Source: Clostridiales bacterium UBA4080
Lineage (GTDB): Bacteria > Bacillota > Clostridia > Lachnospirales > Vallitaleaceae
Assembly: GCA_002381865.1 (NCBI GenBank)
Contig: DFYO01000039.1
Coordinates: forward strand, 1-40,026
DNA length: 40,026 bases
Direction: 5' to 3'
Below the pieces are notes generated by a model that was not told the origin of the DNA, searched no databases, and saw only the letters and a program-made list of their open reading frames with translations. The position numbers and the translations under genes were made by a program. Positions within the stretch are counted from its first letter, which is position 1, and each line of letters starts with the position of its first letter. Positions 18,750 to 25,623 of the stretch are shown here, piece after piece.

Positions 18750-19943
18750 TTATTTTTGTATAATATTAATATTATTTTTTGAAAGGTATTCTTCTACTGC
18801 TTCTACGTCCTTGTCTCCTCTTCCTGAAACATTAATAATGACTACCTTGTCTTTTGGTAATGTAGGAACAAGCTTTAATGCATGTGCGATTGCATGAGAG
18901 CTTTCAATCGCTGGAATAATACCTTCAACCTGTGACATTAAAAGCAATGCTTTAATAGCTTCATCATCTGTAACTGAAACATATTCAACTCTTTCAATAT
19001 CCTTTAAATATGCATGCTCCGGACCTACCCCTGGATAATCAAGCCCTGCTGAAATTGAGTAAACTGGTAAAATATTACCTTCGTCATCTTGAAGCGTAAT
19101 TGTATTCATTCCATGAATAATTCCTTCTTTTCCTAGTGCCATTGTTGCTGCATGCAAATCAGTATCAACACCCTTTCCAGCTGCCTCAACACCAATTAGC
19201 TTAACCTCTTCAGATGGAATAAATCCTGCAAAAAATCCAATTGCATTACTTCCTCCCCCAACACATGCGATGCAATAATCTGGCAATCTGTTTTCTTTTT
19301 CTTGGATTTGAATAATAGTCTCTTCACTAATTATTTTTTGGAACTCTCTTACCATTGTAGGATATGGATGAGGACCTACAACAGAGCCTATAATATAAAA
19401 GGTGTCATCAATTCTCTCTACCCATTTTTCAATAGCCTCATCAACTGCATCACTTAGAGTTTGTGTTCCTCTAGTAACCGCAGTAACCTTTGCTCCTAAT
19501 AATTCCATTCTAAATACATTAAGTCTTTGTCTTTCAGTGTCTTCCTTACCCATAAAAATTTCGCATTCCATATTAAACATTGCTGCAGCAGTTGCAGTAG
19601 CAACTCCATGCTGCCCAGCTCCAGTTTCAGCAATAATTTTCTTTTTACCCATTCTTTTTGCTAGTAAAATCTGTCCAATAGTATTATTTATTTTATGTGC
19701 TCCCGTGTGATTTAAATCCTCACGTTTTAAATAAATTTTTGCCCCACCCAAACGATTAGTAAGATTTTCTGCATAGTACAAAGGATTAGGTCTTCCTACA
19801 TATTCCTTCATATAATACATATACTCTTCCTTAAACTTAGGGTCATTAATAGCCTCGTTGTAAGCAACTTCAACCTCTTTTAAGGCTACTACAACGCTTT
19901 CAGGAACATACTGTCCCCCAAATCTTCCAAACTCATGATTCAT
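18750..19943 (-). CDS. trpB: Tryptophan synthase beta subunit
   Basis: 397 residues, the usual length for TrpB1. The PLP lysine is K84 in NHTGAHKINN; the catalytic glutamate is E106 in AETGAGQHG; the phosphate-binding loop is GGGSNA (near 228). The enzyme joins indole and L-serine to give L-tryptophan in the cytoplasm, normally with TrpA supplying indole. ATG at 19943 follows GGGAGG. No other trp gene is in the window: it follows a receiver-like gene (51-base gap) and a membrane-protein gene. No T-box or trp leader is evident in the short upstream gap. It may form the tryptophan synthase with a distant trpA, or salvage indole. Confidence 0.96.
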   Translation of the reverse strand: MNHEFGRFGGQYVPESVVVALKEVEVAYNEAINDPKFKEEYMYYMKEYVGRPNPLYYAENLTNRLGGAKIYLKREDLNHTGAHKINNTIGQILLAKRMGKKKIIAETGAGQHGVATATAAAMFNMECEIFMGKEDTERQRLNVFRMELLGAKVTAVTRGTQTLSDAVDEAIEKWVERIDDTFYIIGSVVGPHPYPTMVREFQKIISEETIIQIQEKENRLPDYCIACVGGGSNAIGFFAGFIPSEEVKLIGVEAAGKGVDTDLHAATMALGKEGIIHGMNTITLQDDEGNILPVYSISAGLDYPGVGPEHAYLKDIERVEYVSVTDDEAIKALLLMSQVEGIIPAIESSHAIAHALKLVPTLPKDKVVIINVSGRGDKDVEAVEEYLSKNNINIIQK

Positions 19944-19994
19944 TTTGTAAATCCTCCCAATTATATAATCTATTATATAAACCCAATCCCTATA

Positions 19995-20387
19995 TCAATC
20001 TTCATCAAAATCATCATAGGGACTGTTTTTGTATACTGATGCACTTAACTGAAATAATACATCCTTGAGTCCAATAATTGATGCCGGTGTCCTTAAAATA
20101 CCATCAATTGGCTCATCATAAAAATCGCTTAATTGAAAATCATTGCTTGAAGACAAAACACATTTTACTGTTGGCTGGTCTATCTTAATCTTTTTAATAA
20201 GCTCATTACCTGTAATCTCCTGCATAATATAATTAACAATTATAATATCAGGTCGAAATTGCTCAACCTCATAGATTGCATCAAATTCATCTGCAATCTC
20301 AACATCATAATCAAGCTTATTAAGCAAATCGCGGAGTATCAGACTCTCAAATCTAGAGTCATTTACAAGTAAAGCCTTTTTCCTCAT
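19995..20387 (-). CDS. Degenerate response-regulator receiver domain (pseudo-receiver), stand-alone
   Basis: 130 residues from the ATG at 20387 (AGGAG 9 bases upstream); an upstream ATG at 20417 lacks a good site. The pattern is a single CheY-like domain: KKALLVNDSR for strand 1, PDIIIVNYIMQEITG for strand 3, CVLSSSND for strand 4, GILRTPAS for strand 5. The acidic pocket is reduced to N9-D10. The phospho-acceptor aspartate is replaced by N52. The usual lysine before the conserved proline is threonine. No output domain is attached; the end is acidic. It therefore looks unable to be phosphorylated in the normal way. It sits between a membrane protein and trpB in the same orientation. Function unknown. 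Confidence 0.78.
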   Translation of the reverse strand: MRKKALLVNDSRFESLILRDLLNKLDYDVEIADEFDAIYEVEQFRPDIIIVNYIMQEITGNELIKKIKIDQPTVKCVLSSSNDFQLSDFYDEPIDGILRTPASIIGLKDVLFQLSASVYKNSPYDDFDED

Positions 20388-20447
20388 TGGTACCAGCTCC
20401 TTATATGCTATCCTCATATATCTATTATAGCATATCTCTGTATAATA

Positions 20448-20894
20448 TTAAATAAGCCAATACCACTTAAGCATAATTATACAATAAATAATTGACATTT
20501 TTCTGTTACTATCATTATCGATTGCAAGTCGTTTAAAAAGAAACCTCAACATATAAAAATATATGAGTGAATCTATCAAAACTACAAATATATATACACC
20601 CAAAGTGCTTATATTAATAATTGGCAAATAAATATTTACCTTTGCTGATAAAAACCCAATAACATTTAAGACTACCAAGGCTAAAAAATCTGCTGTAAAA
20701 GAAAGAACCCAAATCATAGCAGTAGCTCTTACAATTACATCCTTGCGCATATTTATTTTAAGCTCTTTTTTAATAATTAAAAACGATACTATACTTATTA
20801 TATATGTAGCTATCAAAAACCATATAATCTCTTTGCTAAGATATATATTCATCCAAATCGGAATATTATTCCCAAGCTCATTCAGGTTCTCCAT
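20448..20894 (-). CDS. Uncharacterised four-helix membrane protein
   Basis: 148 residues; ATG at 20894 with GAGG 8-9 bases upstream. Hydrophobic segments lie at about 20-40, 58-82, 88-115 and near the C-terminus (about 132-147), so it is probably an integral membrane protein with four passes. No catalytic or family motif was recognised. A basic stretch (KKELKINMRKD) after the first segment suggests a cytoplasmic loop there. It is the first gene of a unit with the pseudo-receiver gene (60-base gap) and trpB. The 224-base gap to the divergent ECF gene should hold its promoter. TTGACT on the minus strand near 20993-20998 is a candidate -35, but I see no convincing -10. Confidence 0.65.
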   Translation of the reverse strand: MENLNELGNNIPIWMNIYLSKEIIWFLIATYIISIVSFLIIKKELKINMRKDVIVRATAMIWVLSFTADFLALVVLNVIGFLSAKVNIYLPIINISTLGVYIFVVLIDSLIYFYMLRFLFKRLAIDNDSNRKMSIIYCIIMLKWYWLI

Positions 20895-21052
20895 AATTAA
20901 TCCTCATTTATTCTGATTTATATTTTTTATAAGCTTACACGAATATATTTATGCTATTAAATACAAAAACAAATAAAATTTCTCTTATCCACTAGTCAAT
21001 AACTGCTATCCTAAATTTTTATTCAACTGATACTATGCAAGAATCAGCTTTT

Positions 21053-21061
21053 TGTTATAAT
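21053..21061 (+). promoter_or_regulatory. Predicted extended -10 promoter of the ECF S-component gene
   Basis: TGT followed by TATAAT (21056-21061) makes an extended -10; no good -35 is present, as is common for such promoters. The start codon is 58 bases downstream. A small hairpin, AATAAC/GTTATT, lies at 21079-21097 in the leader. The leader is too short for most riboswitches, and no known aptamer was recognised. Confidence 0.5.
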
Positions 21062-21118
21062 CAATAAAGACCATTTCCAATAACTTTAATGGTTATTTTA
21101 TTCTAAAGGAGACATAAT

Positions 21119-21880
21119 ATGAAACAAAAAATTCTCAAAATGGTATTAACCGGCATGATGACTGCTCTGGTTTTTATAGGAACCCGATTTATACAAATAC
21201 CAACGCCTGCAACTGGAGGCTATATTCATCTTGGAGACGGCTTTGTATTAATATCTGGATTATTGCTAGGTCCTTTATATGGAGGCCTTGCAGCAGGTAT
21301 CGGTTCTGCTCTTGCAGATATATTATCTGGATATGCTGCCTGGGCTTTCCCTACTTTTTTAATCAAAGGAATAATGGCGGTAATTACAGGTATTTTTGTA
21401 CTTAAAAAGGATAATAAAATTTTTGTCATTTCAGCTGCACTATCCTTTTCCGCATTATGGGCAGGATTTAATTTATTTTTAAGAAATATGGTTAGCAAAA
21501 ACATTTCTCTTCAATCTGTTAATCTTGCAAAGGAACTCGAATTTGACAGCACCGCTGTTTTAATTGAAAAAGCAGAATTTCTTAAGCAGGTTTTATTGTA
21601 TGGTTCTTTTGCTCTTCCTGTTATTCTTATTTTAATATTATTAGCTCTGTTTTCAACTAATATACTTAAAATTACTCTTCCAATCAGCACTGCCTTCATT
21701 ATCTCAGGTTCTGTAATGATTGTTGGATATTACTTTACTACATATTATTTGTATGGTAGTGCTGTGGCTGCTATTTTTGGTATTCCCGGTAATATAGCTC
21801 AATTTTTATTTGGAGTATTCATAGCTCATTTGCTGCTTCCTGTTGTCCAAAAAATAATTTTGCCTAAAATGCAGAGCTAA
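21119..21880 (+). CDS. ECF transporter S component (substrate-binding membrane subunit)
   Basis: 253 residues; ATG at 21119 after AAAGGAG. The start LTGMMTALVFIGTRFIQIP and the segment GGYIHLGDGFVLISGLLLGPLYGG, then ALADILSG, are hallmarks of ECF S components (PF07155-like group), which bind a vitamin-type substrate and work with a shared EcfT and two EcfA ATPases. Most S components are 170-200 residues. This one has an extra hydrophilic stretch (about 122-160) between membrane segments, then three more helices. No EcfA or EcfT gene is nearby, as expected for group II systems. The substrate cannot be told from the sequence. The gene is on the plus strand, and its last 17 bases overlap the end of the convergent minus-strand gene. 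Confidence 0.85.
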   Translation: MKQKILKMVLTGMMTALVFIGTRFIQIPTPATGGYIHLGDGFVLISGLLLGPLYGGLAAGIGSALADILSGYAAWAFPTFLIKGIMAVITGIFVLKKDNKIFVISAALSFSALWAGFNLFLRNMVSKNISLQSVNLAKELEFDSTAVLIEKAEFLKQVLLYGSFALPVILILILLALFSTNILKITLPISTAFIISGSVMIVGYYFTTYYLYGSAVAAIFGIPGNIAQFLFGVFIAHLLLPVVQKIILPKMQS

Positions 21881-22190
21881 TAACCATAATATGTAAAACG
21901 AGTGCTATCAGATTAACTGCTAATCCAAAATGAGCAAATAGTTTAAAATCATCTTCTTGTTTTTCTGCTATCCAAGCATATAATAAACCAATCAAACAAA
22001 GCATAAAGGCTATTATTTCATAAATTCCTATCTGGTAACGTATTGTTAATAAGTCTCTGTCTCCAAAGGCAGAGCTTTTTACTGCTTTAAAAAACAAAAC
22101 CAAAGACAATATGCCTAAAGTTAATGATATCCCCCCATATATTGAGTGGATTTTTGAGGTAAGTTTTAGATTTCTATTTTTTATTCTCAT
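21864..22190 (-). CDS. Small membrane protein (possibly DUF6142-like)
   Basis: 108 residues from the ATG at 22190; a TTG at 22208 in the same frame would add six residues. Both starts lie inside the 3' end of the VanZ gene, so translation is probably coupled. After a basic N-terminus (KNRNLKLTSK) come three hydrophobic segments: ISLTLGILSLVLFF (about 20-36), IGIYEIIAFMLCLIGLLYAW (about 53-73), and a C-terminal one (about 85-105). The layout resembles small three-helix proteins of Lachnospiraceae-type bacteria grouped as DUF6142, but I am not sure of this assignment. Its stop overlaps the convergent ECF gene by 17 bases. Confidence 0.65.
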   Translation of the reverse strand: MRIKNRNLKLTSKIHSIYGGISLTLGILSLVLFFKAVKSSAFGDRDLLTIRYQIGIYEIIAFMLCLIGLLYAWIAEKQEDDFKLFAHFGLAVNLIALVLHIMVISSAF

Positions 22191-22662
22191 TAATCTTTGT
22201 CTCAGCAAATATATAATAATACTTTTTAATAAAATAATATATTATAAAGCCTGCTGCTCCTCCTAATGAATTTAATATAATATCATCAACATCAAAACTG
22301 CCTACACTAAAAACATACTGCATGGCTTCTACAAAAAAGCTTATTATTGCTGAGCCTGCAAGCACCTTCCAAAAGGATTTATTTTTTTTCTCAATAATCG
22401 GAATCAAAAATCCCATGGGCATAAAGGCTATAACATTTCCAACAATATTAGTTATGAAAATTTTTTGAGATATGAATGATCTTTTTTGTATATAGTTGCC
22501 TATTGTATAAAAGGGAAGCAAATTATACTCCCTGACAATATCCTGTTTTCTTCCAAATGCAGGCGATAAAAACAATAAATATGCCAGCAATGCTATGTAT
22601 AAAACAAATAATAAAATACATACCAGCCTGGCATTCTTTTTAAAATTAATAAAAAAACACAC
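22174..22662 (-). CDS. VanZ-family membrane protein
   Basis: 162 residues. The start is GTG at 22662, with GGAGGA and 6 bases spacing. The VanZ-like core is visible: YNLLPFYTI after the first helix, then IVGNVIAFMPMGFLIP, FFVEAMQYVFSVGSFDVDDIILNSLGGAAGF, and a final helix. The NxxxFxPxGF and (Q)..G.fDvDDii.N..G motifs are conserved in the family. VanZ proteins are integral membrane proteins; one gives low-level teicoplanin resistance, but the biochemical role of most is unknown. No van operon is present. It lies in a run of small membrane-protein genes. Confidence 0.88.
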   Translation of the reverse strand: MCFFINFKKNARLVCILLFVLYIALLAYLLFLSPAFGRKQDIVREYNLLPFYTIGNYIQKRSFISQKIFITNIVGNVIAFMPMGFLIPIIEKKNKSFWKVLAGSAIISFFVEAMQYVFSVGSFDVDDIILNSLGGAAGFIIYYFIKKYYYIFAETKINENKK

Positions 22663-22679
22663 AATTATTCCTCCAAATC

Positions 22680-22910
22680 TTATAATATAAGAACCAATCT
22701 GCCTATTGTCATAATCAACCCTGTAAACCCTAATGCCAGAGTCCCTAAAGAGGCAACCTTATATTTTCCCTCTAGTCCAATAATCGCAAAATGAATACAT
22801 CCAATATTAACTATTAAAGATGCTGCACTTATTGCCCAAATGCCCAGTCCAACAATTCCTAAAATCAGACTGCAAATAAAATAATGATTATATGTTTGAA
22901 ACGTATCCAT
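22680..22910 (-). CDS. Small hypothetical membrane protein, 76 residues
   Basis: ATG at 22910 with AAGGA upstream. Two or three hydrophobic, glycine-rich segments (about 12-35, 36-47 and 52-75) occupy most of the protein; SLGTLALGFTGLIMTIGRL resembles helices of DUF4190-type small membrane proteins. No further motif. It is 17 bases upstream of the VanZ gene in the same orientation and likely cotranscribed. Function unknown. Confidence 0.65.
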   Translation of the reverse strand: MDTFQTYNHYFICSLILGIVGLGIWAISAASLIVNIGCIHFAIIGLEGKYKVASLGTLALGFTGLIMTIGRLVLIL

Positions 22911-22999
22911 ATCTATTATCCTTCTTTATCTAGGTTAAAAATGCTAACCCAATTATTTTCACGTAATTAGCTTTAGCGACCCTTATAATATAATGATTT

Positions 23000-23158
23000 T
23001 TATATCAAATGCTTCTTTGTCTTAAGTGCCTTTGTTCCAAACACAATTGATACAACCCCTAAAGAAATTCCAATTATTATTAGAATTACTCCTACTACAA
23101 TACCTGAAATACCTGCATCTGAAACCCTTTTGAAAACCTTGTCATTATATTCCAACAT
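23000..23158 (-). CDS. 52-residue single-pass membrane protein
   Basis: A short frame on the minus strand: ATG at 23158, TAA at 23000-23002. AAAGGAG with about 8 bases spacing gives a very good ribosome binding site. The protein has a charged start (MLEYNDKVFKRVSDAG), one long hydrophobic segment rich in Gly, Ile and Val (about 17-42), and a basic tail (KALKTKKHLI). It starts 16 bases after the lipoprotein stop, so the two are almost certainly one transcript. Function unknown; it may be a small partner of the lipoprotein or of the membrane proteins downstream. Confidence 0.78.
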   Translation of the reverse strand: MLEYNDKVFKRVSDAGISGIVVGVILIIIGISLGVVSIVFGTKALKTKKHLI

Positions 23159-23174
23159 ATTATTATCTCCTTTG

Positions 23175-23894
23175 TCAAATAGTCCATTGGTCGTGAATAA
23201 TACCTACTAAATACCATTTATCATCCTTATTCTCAAATACTAGCTTCAAGCTTTTCCAATCCATTCCTGCATACTGCGCATCAAATCCCGCAAAATAAAA
23301 CTCAACAAAAACTTCCTTTGGGTAAACTTGAGCTAAATTATTAACTGAAGTTGAAGCTGTACTTACAATTTTATTATTTCCAATTATATTTGCGGAAGCA
23401 AAATCCACATCATAAACAAATTGCTCATAGTATTTTGTATAGGTCAAAGATATATTTTCACCACTTCCATCATATGCTCCCCAAGTAAAAATCGTCTGGT
23501 CCTCCATCATTTTAGGAAGCTTATCCGCTTGTATAATTATACTGCTTTGTTCATCAATATAGCCATACGGCGAAAACCTTACCCCTCTTTTTGGGTGAAC
23601 ATAATCAGAAAGGTTTTTCATATCCTTATTTTTCATCAGGTTAATTACAATTAGGGCCTGATCCAAAACAGAATTTGAACGAGCATTTGCCTTAACCTCT
23701 AAATCTCCTATAGACTTTTGAAGCTCTTCAATAGTTTTCTCATTTGCTTTTACTATTGTATTTAAGGAATCAATTTGCTCTTCTTTTTCTTTTATTTTAT
23801 TGTTTAAGTTTTTTACGTCCGGATTTAATATACATCCTGAAAGTAAAGTCATTGTTGTTATTGATAAAAAAAGAAGTATTTGTATTTTTTTCAT
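23175..23894 (-). CDS. Lipoprotein with coiled coil and uncharacterised C-terminal domain
   Basis: 239 residues from the ATG at 23894 (GGGAGA upstream); the frame extends to 23939 but lacks a binding site there. A signal peptide ends in the lipobox LLSGC (C21). A Lys/Glu-rich coiled coil follows (about 30-75). The rest (about 80-239) is a mixed domain with RFSPYGYIDE, DQTIFTWGAYDGSGE and, at the end, KWYLVGIIHDQWTI, a layout like NTF2-type extracellular domains, though I cannot name the family. It is probably anchored on the outer face of the membrane. It heads the run of small membrane-protein genes. Confidence 0.8.
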   Translation of the reverse strand: MKKIQILLFLSITTMTLLSGCILNPDVKNLNNKIKEKEEQIDSLNTIVKANEKTIEELQKSIGDLEVKANARSNSVLDQALIVINLMKNKDMKNLSDYVHPKRGVRFSPYGYIDEQSSIIIQADKLPKMMEDQTIFTWGAYDGSGENISLTYTKYYEQFVYDVDFASANIIGNNKIVSTASTSVNNLAQVYPKEVFVEFYFAGFDAQYAGMDWKSLKLVFENKDDKWYLVGIIHDQWTI

Positions 23895-24020
23895 ATTGTT
23901 CTCCCAGATTTCTTTTTGTATACAATACATTCTAAGCATTTTTATTCAAATTGTCCAGCAAAATTTCCTACTATTAACCTATAAGCAAATATTTTTTTTG
24001 ATTTATATGTATGTTTTTTT

Positions 24021-24048
24021 ATTATAGCTTAATATATAAAGATTTCTA
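24021..24048 (-). promoter_or_regulatory. Candidate promoter of the lipoprotein operon
   Basis: Minus strand: TAGAAA (24043-24048), 16 bases, TATAAT (24021-24026). The -10 is perfect; the -35 matches 4 of 6. The leader to the ATG at 23894 would be about 120 bases. The -35 overlaps one arm of the inverted repeat at 24042-24070, a possible operator. A nearer alternative, TTGAAT-N16-TATTGT, starts near 23951. Confidence 0.4.
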
Positions 24049-24084
24049 CGCTATTTCCTTAGGTAGAAATATCTATTAAATAGC
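24042..24084. repeat. Two interleaved perfect inverted repeats (pseudoknot-like order)
   Basis: ATTTCTAC (24042-24049) pairs with GTAGAAAT (24063-24070), and GCTATTT (24050-24056) pairs with AAATAGC (24078-24084). The arms alternate, so as RNA they would form an H-type pseudoknot or two exclusive hairpins. As DNA they overlap the candidate -35 of the lipoprotein operon. Both are exact, but the region is AT-rich and chance is not excluded. Confidence 0.4.
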
Positions 24085-24133
24085 ATCAAAATTCAAGAAT
24101 ACTATCATTCTATCCGAAAACTGACTGTCCATC

Positions 24134-24162
24134 TTTCATAAATATTTTTTTTGTGCTATAAT
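24134..24162 (+). promoter_or_regulatory. Predicted extended -10 promoter of pyk
   Basis: TATAAT at 24157-24162 is preceded by TGC, an extended -10. A weak -35, TTTCAT, lies at 24134-24139 with 17 bases spacing. The ATG of pyk is about 42 bases downstream, with AAAAAGGAG between. Confidence 0.6.
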
Positions 24163-24204
24163 TATAATGAAAAAAAATGTTCTAAAAAGGAGAAATTGTA
24201 TTTT

Positions 24205-25623
24205 ATGCAAAAAACAAAGATAATTGGTACTCTTGGCCCATCAAGTGAAAATCCTGAAGTATTCAAAAGCCTTGTGCAAAACGGTTTAAGTATCGCAAGA
24301 ATTAACCTTTCTCACGGGGATCAAACATACATAAAAAATCTTATTGATATGATTAAAGGCGTTCGCGAAGAATTAAATATTCCTGTTGCTATACTATTAG
24401 ACACAAGAGGGCCTGAAATCAGAACTAAAAATTTTAAGGAAGGCGGAGTTCGTCTTACTGCTGGCGAAACTATCTCGATTTGTAACGGAGATTTTGAGGG
24501 GGATGAAAAAAGCTTTTGCATCACCTACTCTGAACTCTATAAGGATGTTAAAATTGGTAGCATCATTTTATTAGATGACGGATTAATCGAACTAGAAGTA
24601 ATTGATGTAAGCAATAAAGAAATTAAATGTCTTATAAAAAATGGCGGAATGATTAAAAACAAAAAAGGAATAAATGTTCCTGGTGTTTACATTAATCTTC
24701 CTGCTCTTTCTGAAAAAGATAAAAGCGATATAATTTATGGAATCGAGCTGGATGTTGACTTTATTGCAGCATCTTTTATCCGTAAAAAGAGCGATGTTCT
24801 TGAAATAAGAAAGCTATTAGATGAAAACAATGGTGAAACTATTCAAATCGTTTCAAAAATAGAAAGTCAGGAAGGCGTAGATAATATCGACGAGATAATT
24901 GAAGTTTCTGATGCTATTATGATTGCACGTGGAGACCTTGGTGTAGAAATTCCTAACGAAAGAATTCCCGTTACACAAAAAATGATAATTGAAAAATGTA
25001 ATACTACCGAAATCCCTGTAATTACAGCAACTCAAATGCTTGATTCCATGATGGTTAACCCTCGTCCAACCCGTGCAGAGGTCTCAGATGTTGCAAACGC
25101 AGTATTAGATGGAACTGATGCAATAATGCTATCTGGCGAGACAGCAGCAGGCGCCTATCCTTTAGAATCCGTTAAGGTAATGAAAAAGGTGGCCGAAGCT
25201 TCTGAAGCATCTTTGGATTACAAGCAAATGTTCAAAAAAATCTGGAAAATGCAGGATAAAACTGTTGCAAATGCAATTAGCTATTCCACATGCAGCACTG
25301 CAATGAATCTAAATGCAAAGGCTATAATTTGTCCTACTCATAGCGGAAGAACCGTAAAGCTCATTTCTATGTTCAGACCTAATGTTCCAATCATTGGTCT
25401 TACAACAAATCCAAAGGTTCAAAGACAGATGCAGTTAAACTGGGGAGTTACTCCATTCTTAATGACCGAAGAAACCTCTTCAGATGTTCTTTTTTACAAA
25501 TCAATTTTAATTGCAAAATCCGCAGATTTTGTTGAAAAGGATGATATTGTAGTAATTGCTGCCGGAATACCGCTTGGAGTAGCTGGCACTACTAACTTGA
25601 TGAAGATTCAGATTGTTGATTAA
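24205..25623 (+). CDS. pyk: Pyruvate kinase
   Basis: 472 residues from the ATG at 24205, with AAGGAG about 12 bases upstream. The frame is open to a GTG at 24151, but that lies across the predicted -10. Core motifs are present: ARINLSHG, DTRGPEIRT, KIESQEGVDNIDEI (catalytic Lys), IMIARGDLGVEIP, ATQMLDSMM, NPRPTRAEVSDVANAVLDG and SGETAAGAYP. It turns phosphoenolpyruvate and ADP into pyruvate and ATP, the last step of glycolysis. It lacks the extra C-terminal PEP-utiliser-like domain of the long (about 585-residue) form found in many Firmicutes. The gene is monocistronic; its last 32 bases overlap the end of the convergent YibE/F gene. Confidence 0.97.
   Translation: MQKTKIIGTLGPSSENPEVFKSLVQNGLSIARINLSHGDQTYIKNLIDMIKGVREELNIPVAILLDTRGPEIRTKNFKEGGVRLTAGETISICNGDFEGDEKSFCITYSELYKDVKIGSIILLDDGLIELEVIDVSNKEIKCLIKNGGMIKNKKGINVPGVYINLPALSEKDKSDIIYGIELDVDFIAASFIRKKSDVLEIRKLLDENNGETIQIVSKIESQEGVDNIDEIIEVSDAIMIARGDLGVEIPNERIPVTQKMIIEKCNTTEIPVITATQMLDSMMVNPRPTRAEVSDVANAVLDGTDAIMLSGETAAGAYPLESVKVMKKVAEASEASLDYKQMFKKIWKMQDKTVANAISYSTCSTAMNLNAKAIICPTHSGRTVKLISMFRPNVPIIGLTTNPKVQRQMQLNWGVTPFLMTEETSSDVLFYKSILIAKSADFVEKDDIVVIAAGIPLGVAGTTNLMKIQIVD

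Noticed and set aside
19944..19994. T-box or trp attenuator upstream of trpB
   Set aside because: The gap is only 51 bases, with no specifier-type structure or anti-terminator.
21062..21118. Riboswitch (preQ1, thiamine or similar) in front of the ECF gene
   Set aside because: The leader is under 60 bases and has only a 6-bp hairpin; no known aptamer core was recognised.
24151..24204. GTG start for pyruvate kinase at 24151
   Set aside because: It would lie across the predicted -10, and the extra 18 residues do not fit the family; the ATG at 24205 begins with the conserved KTKIIGTLGPSS.
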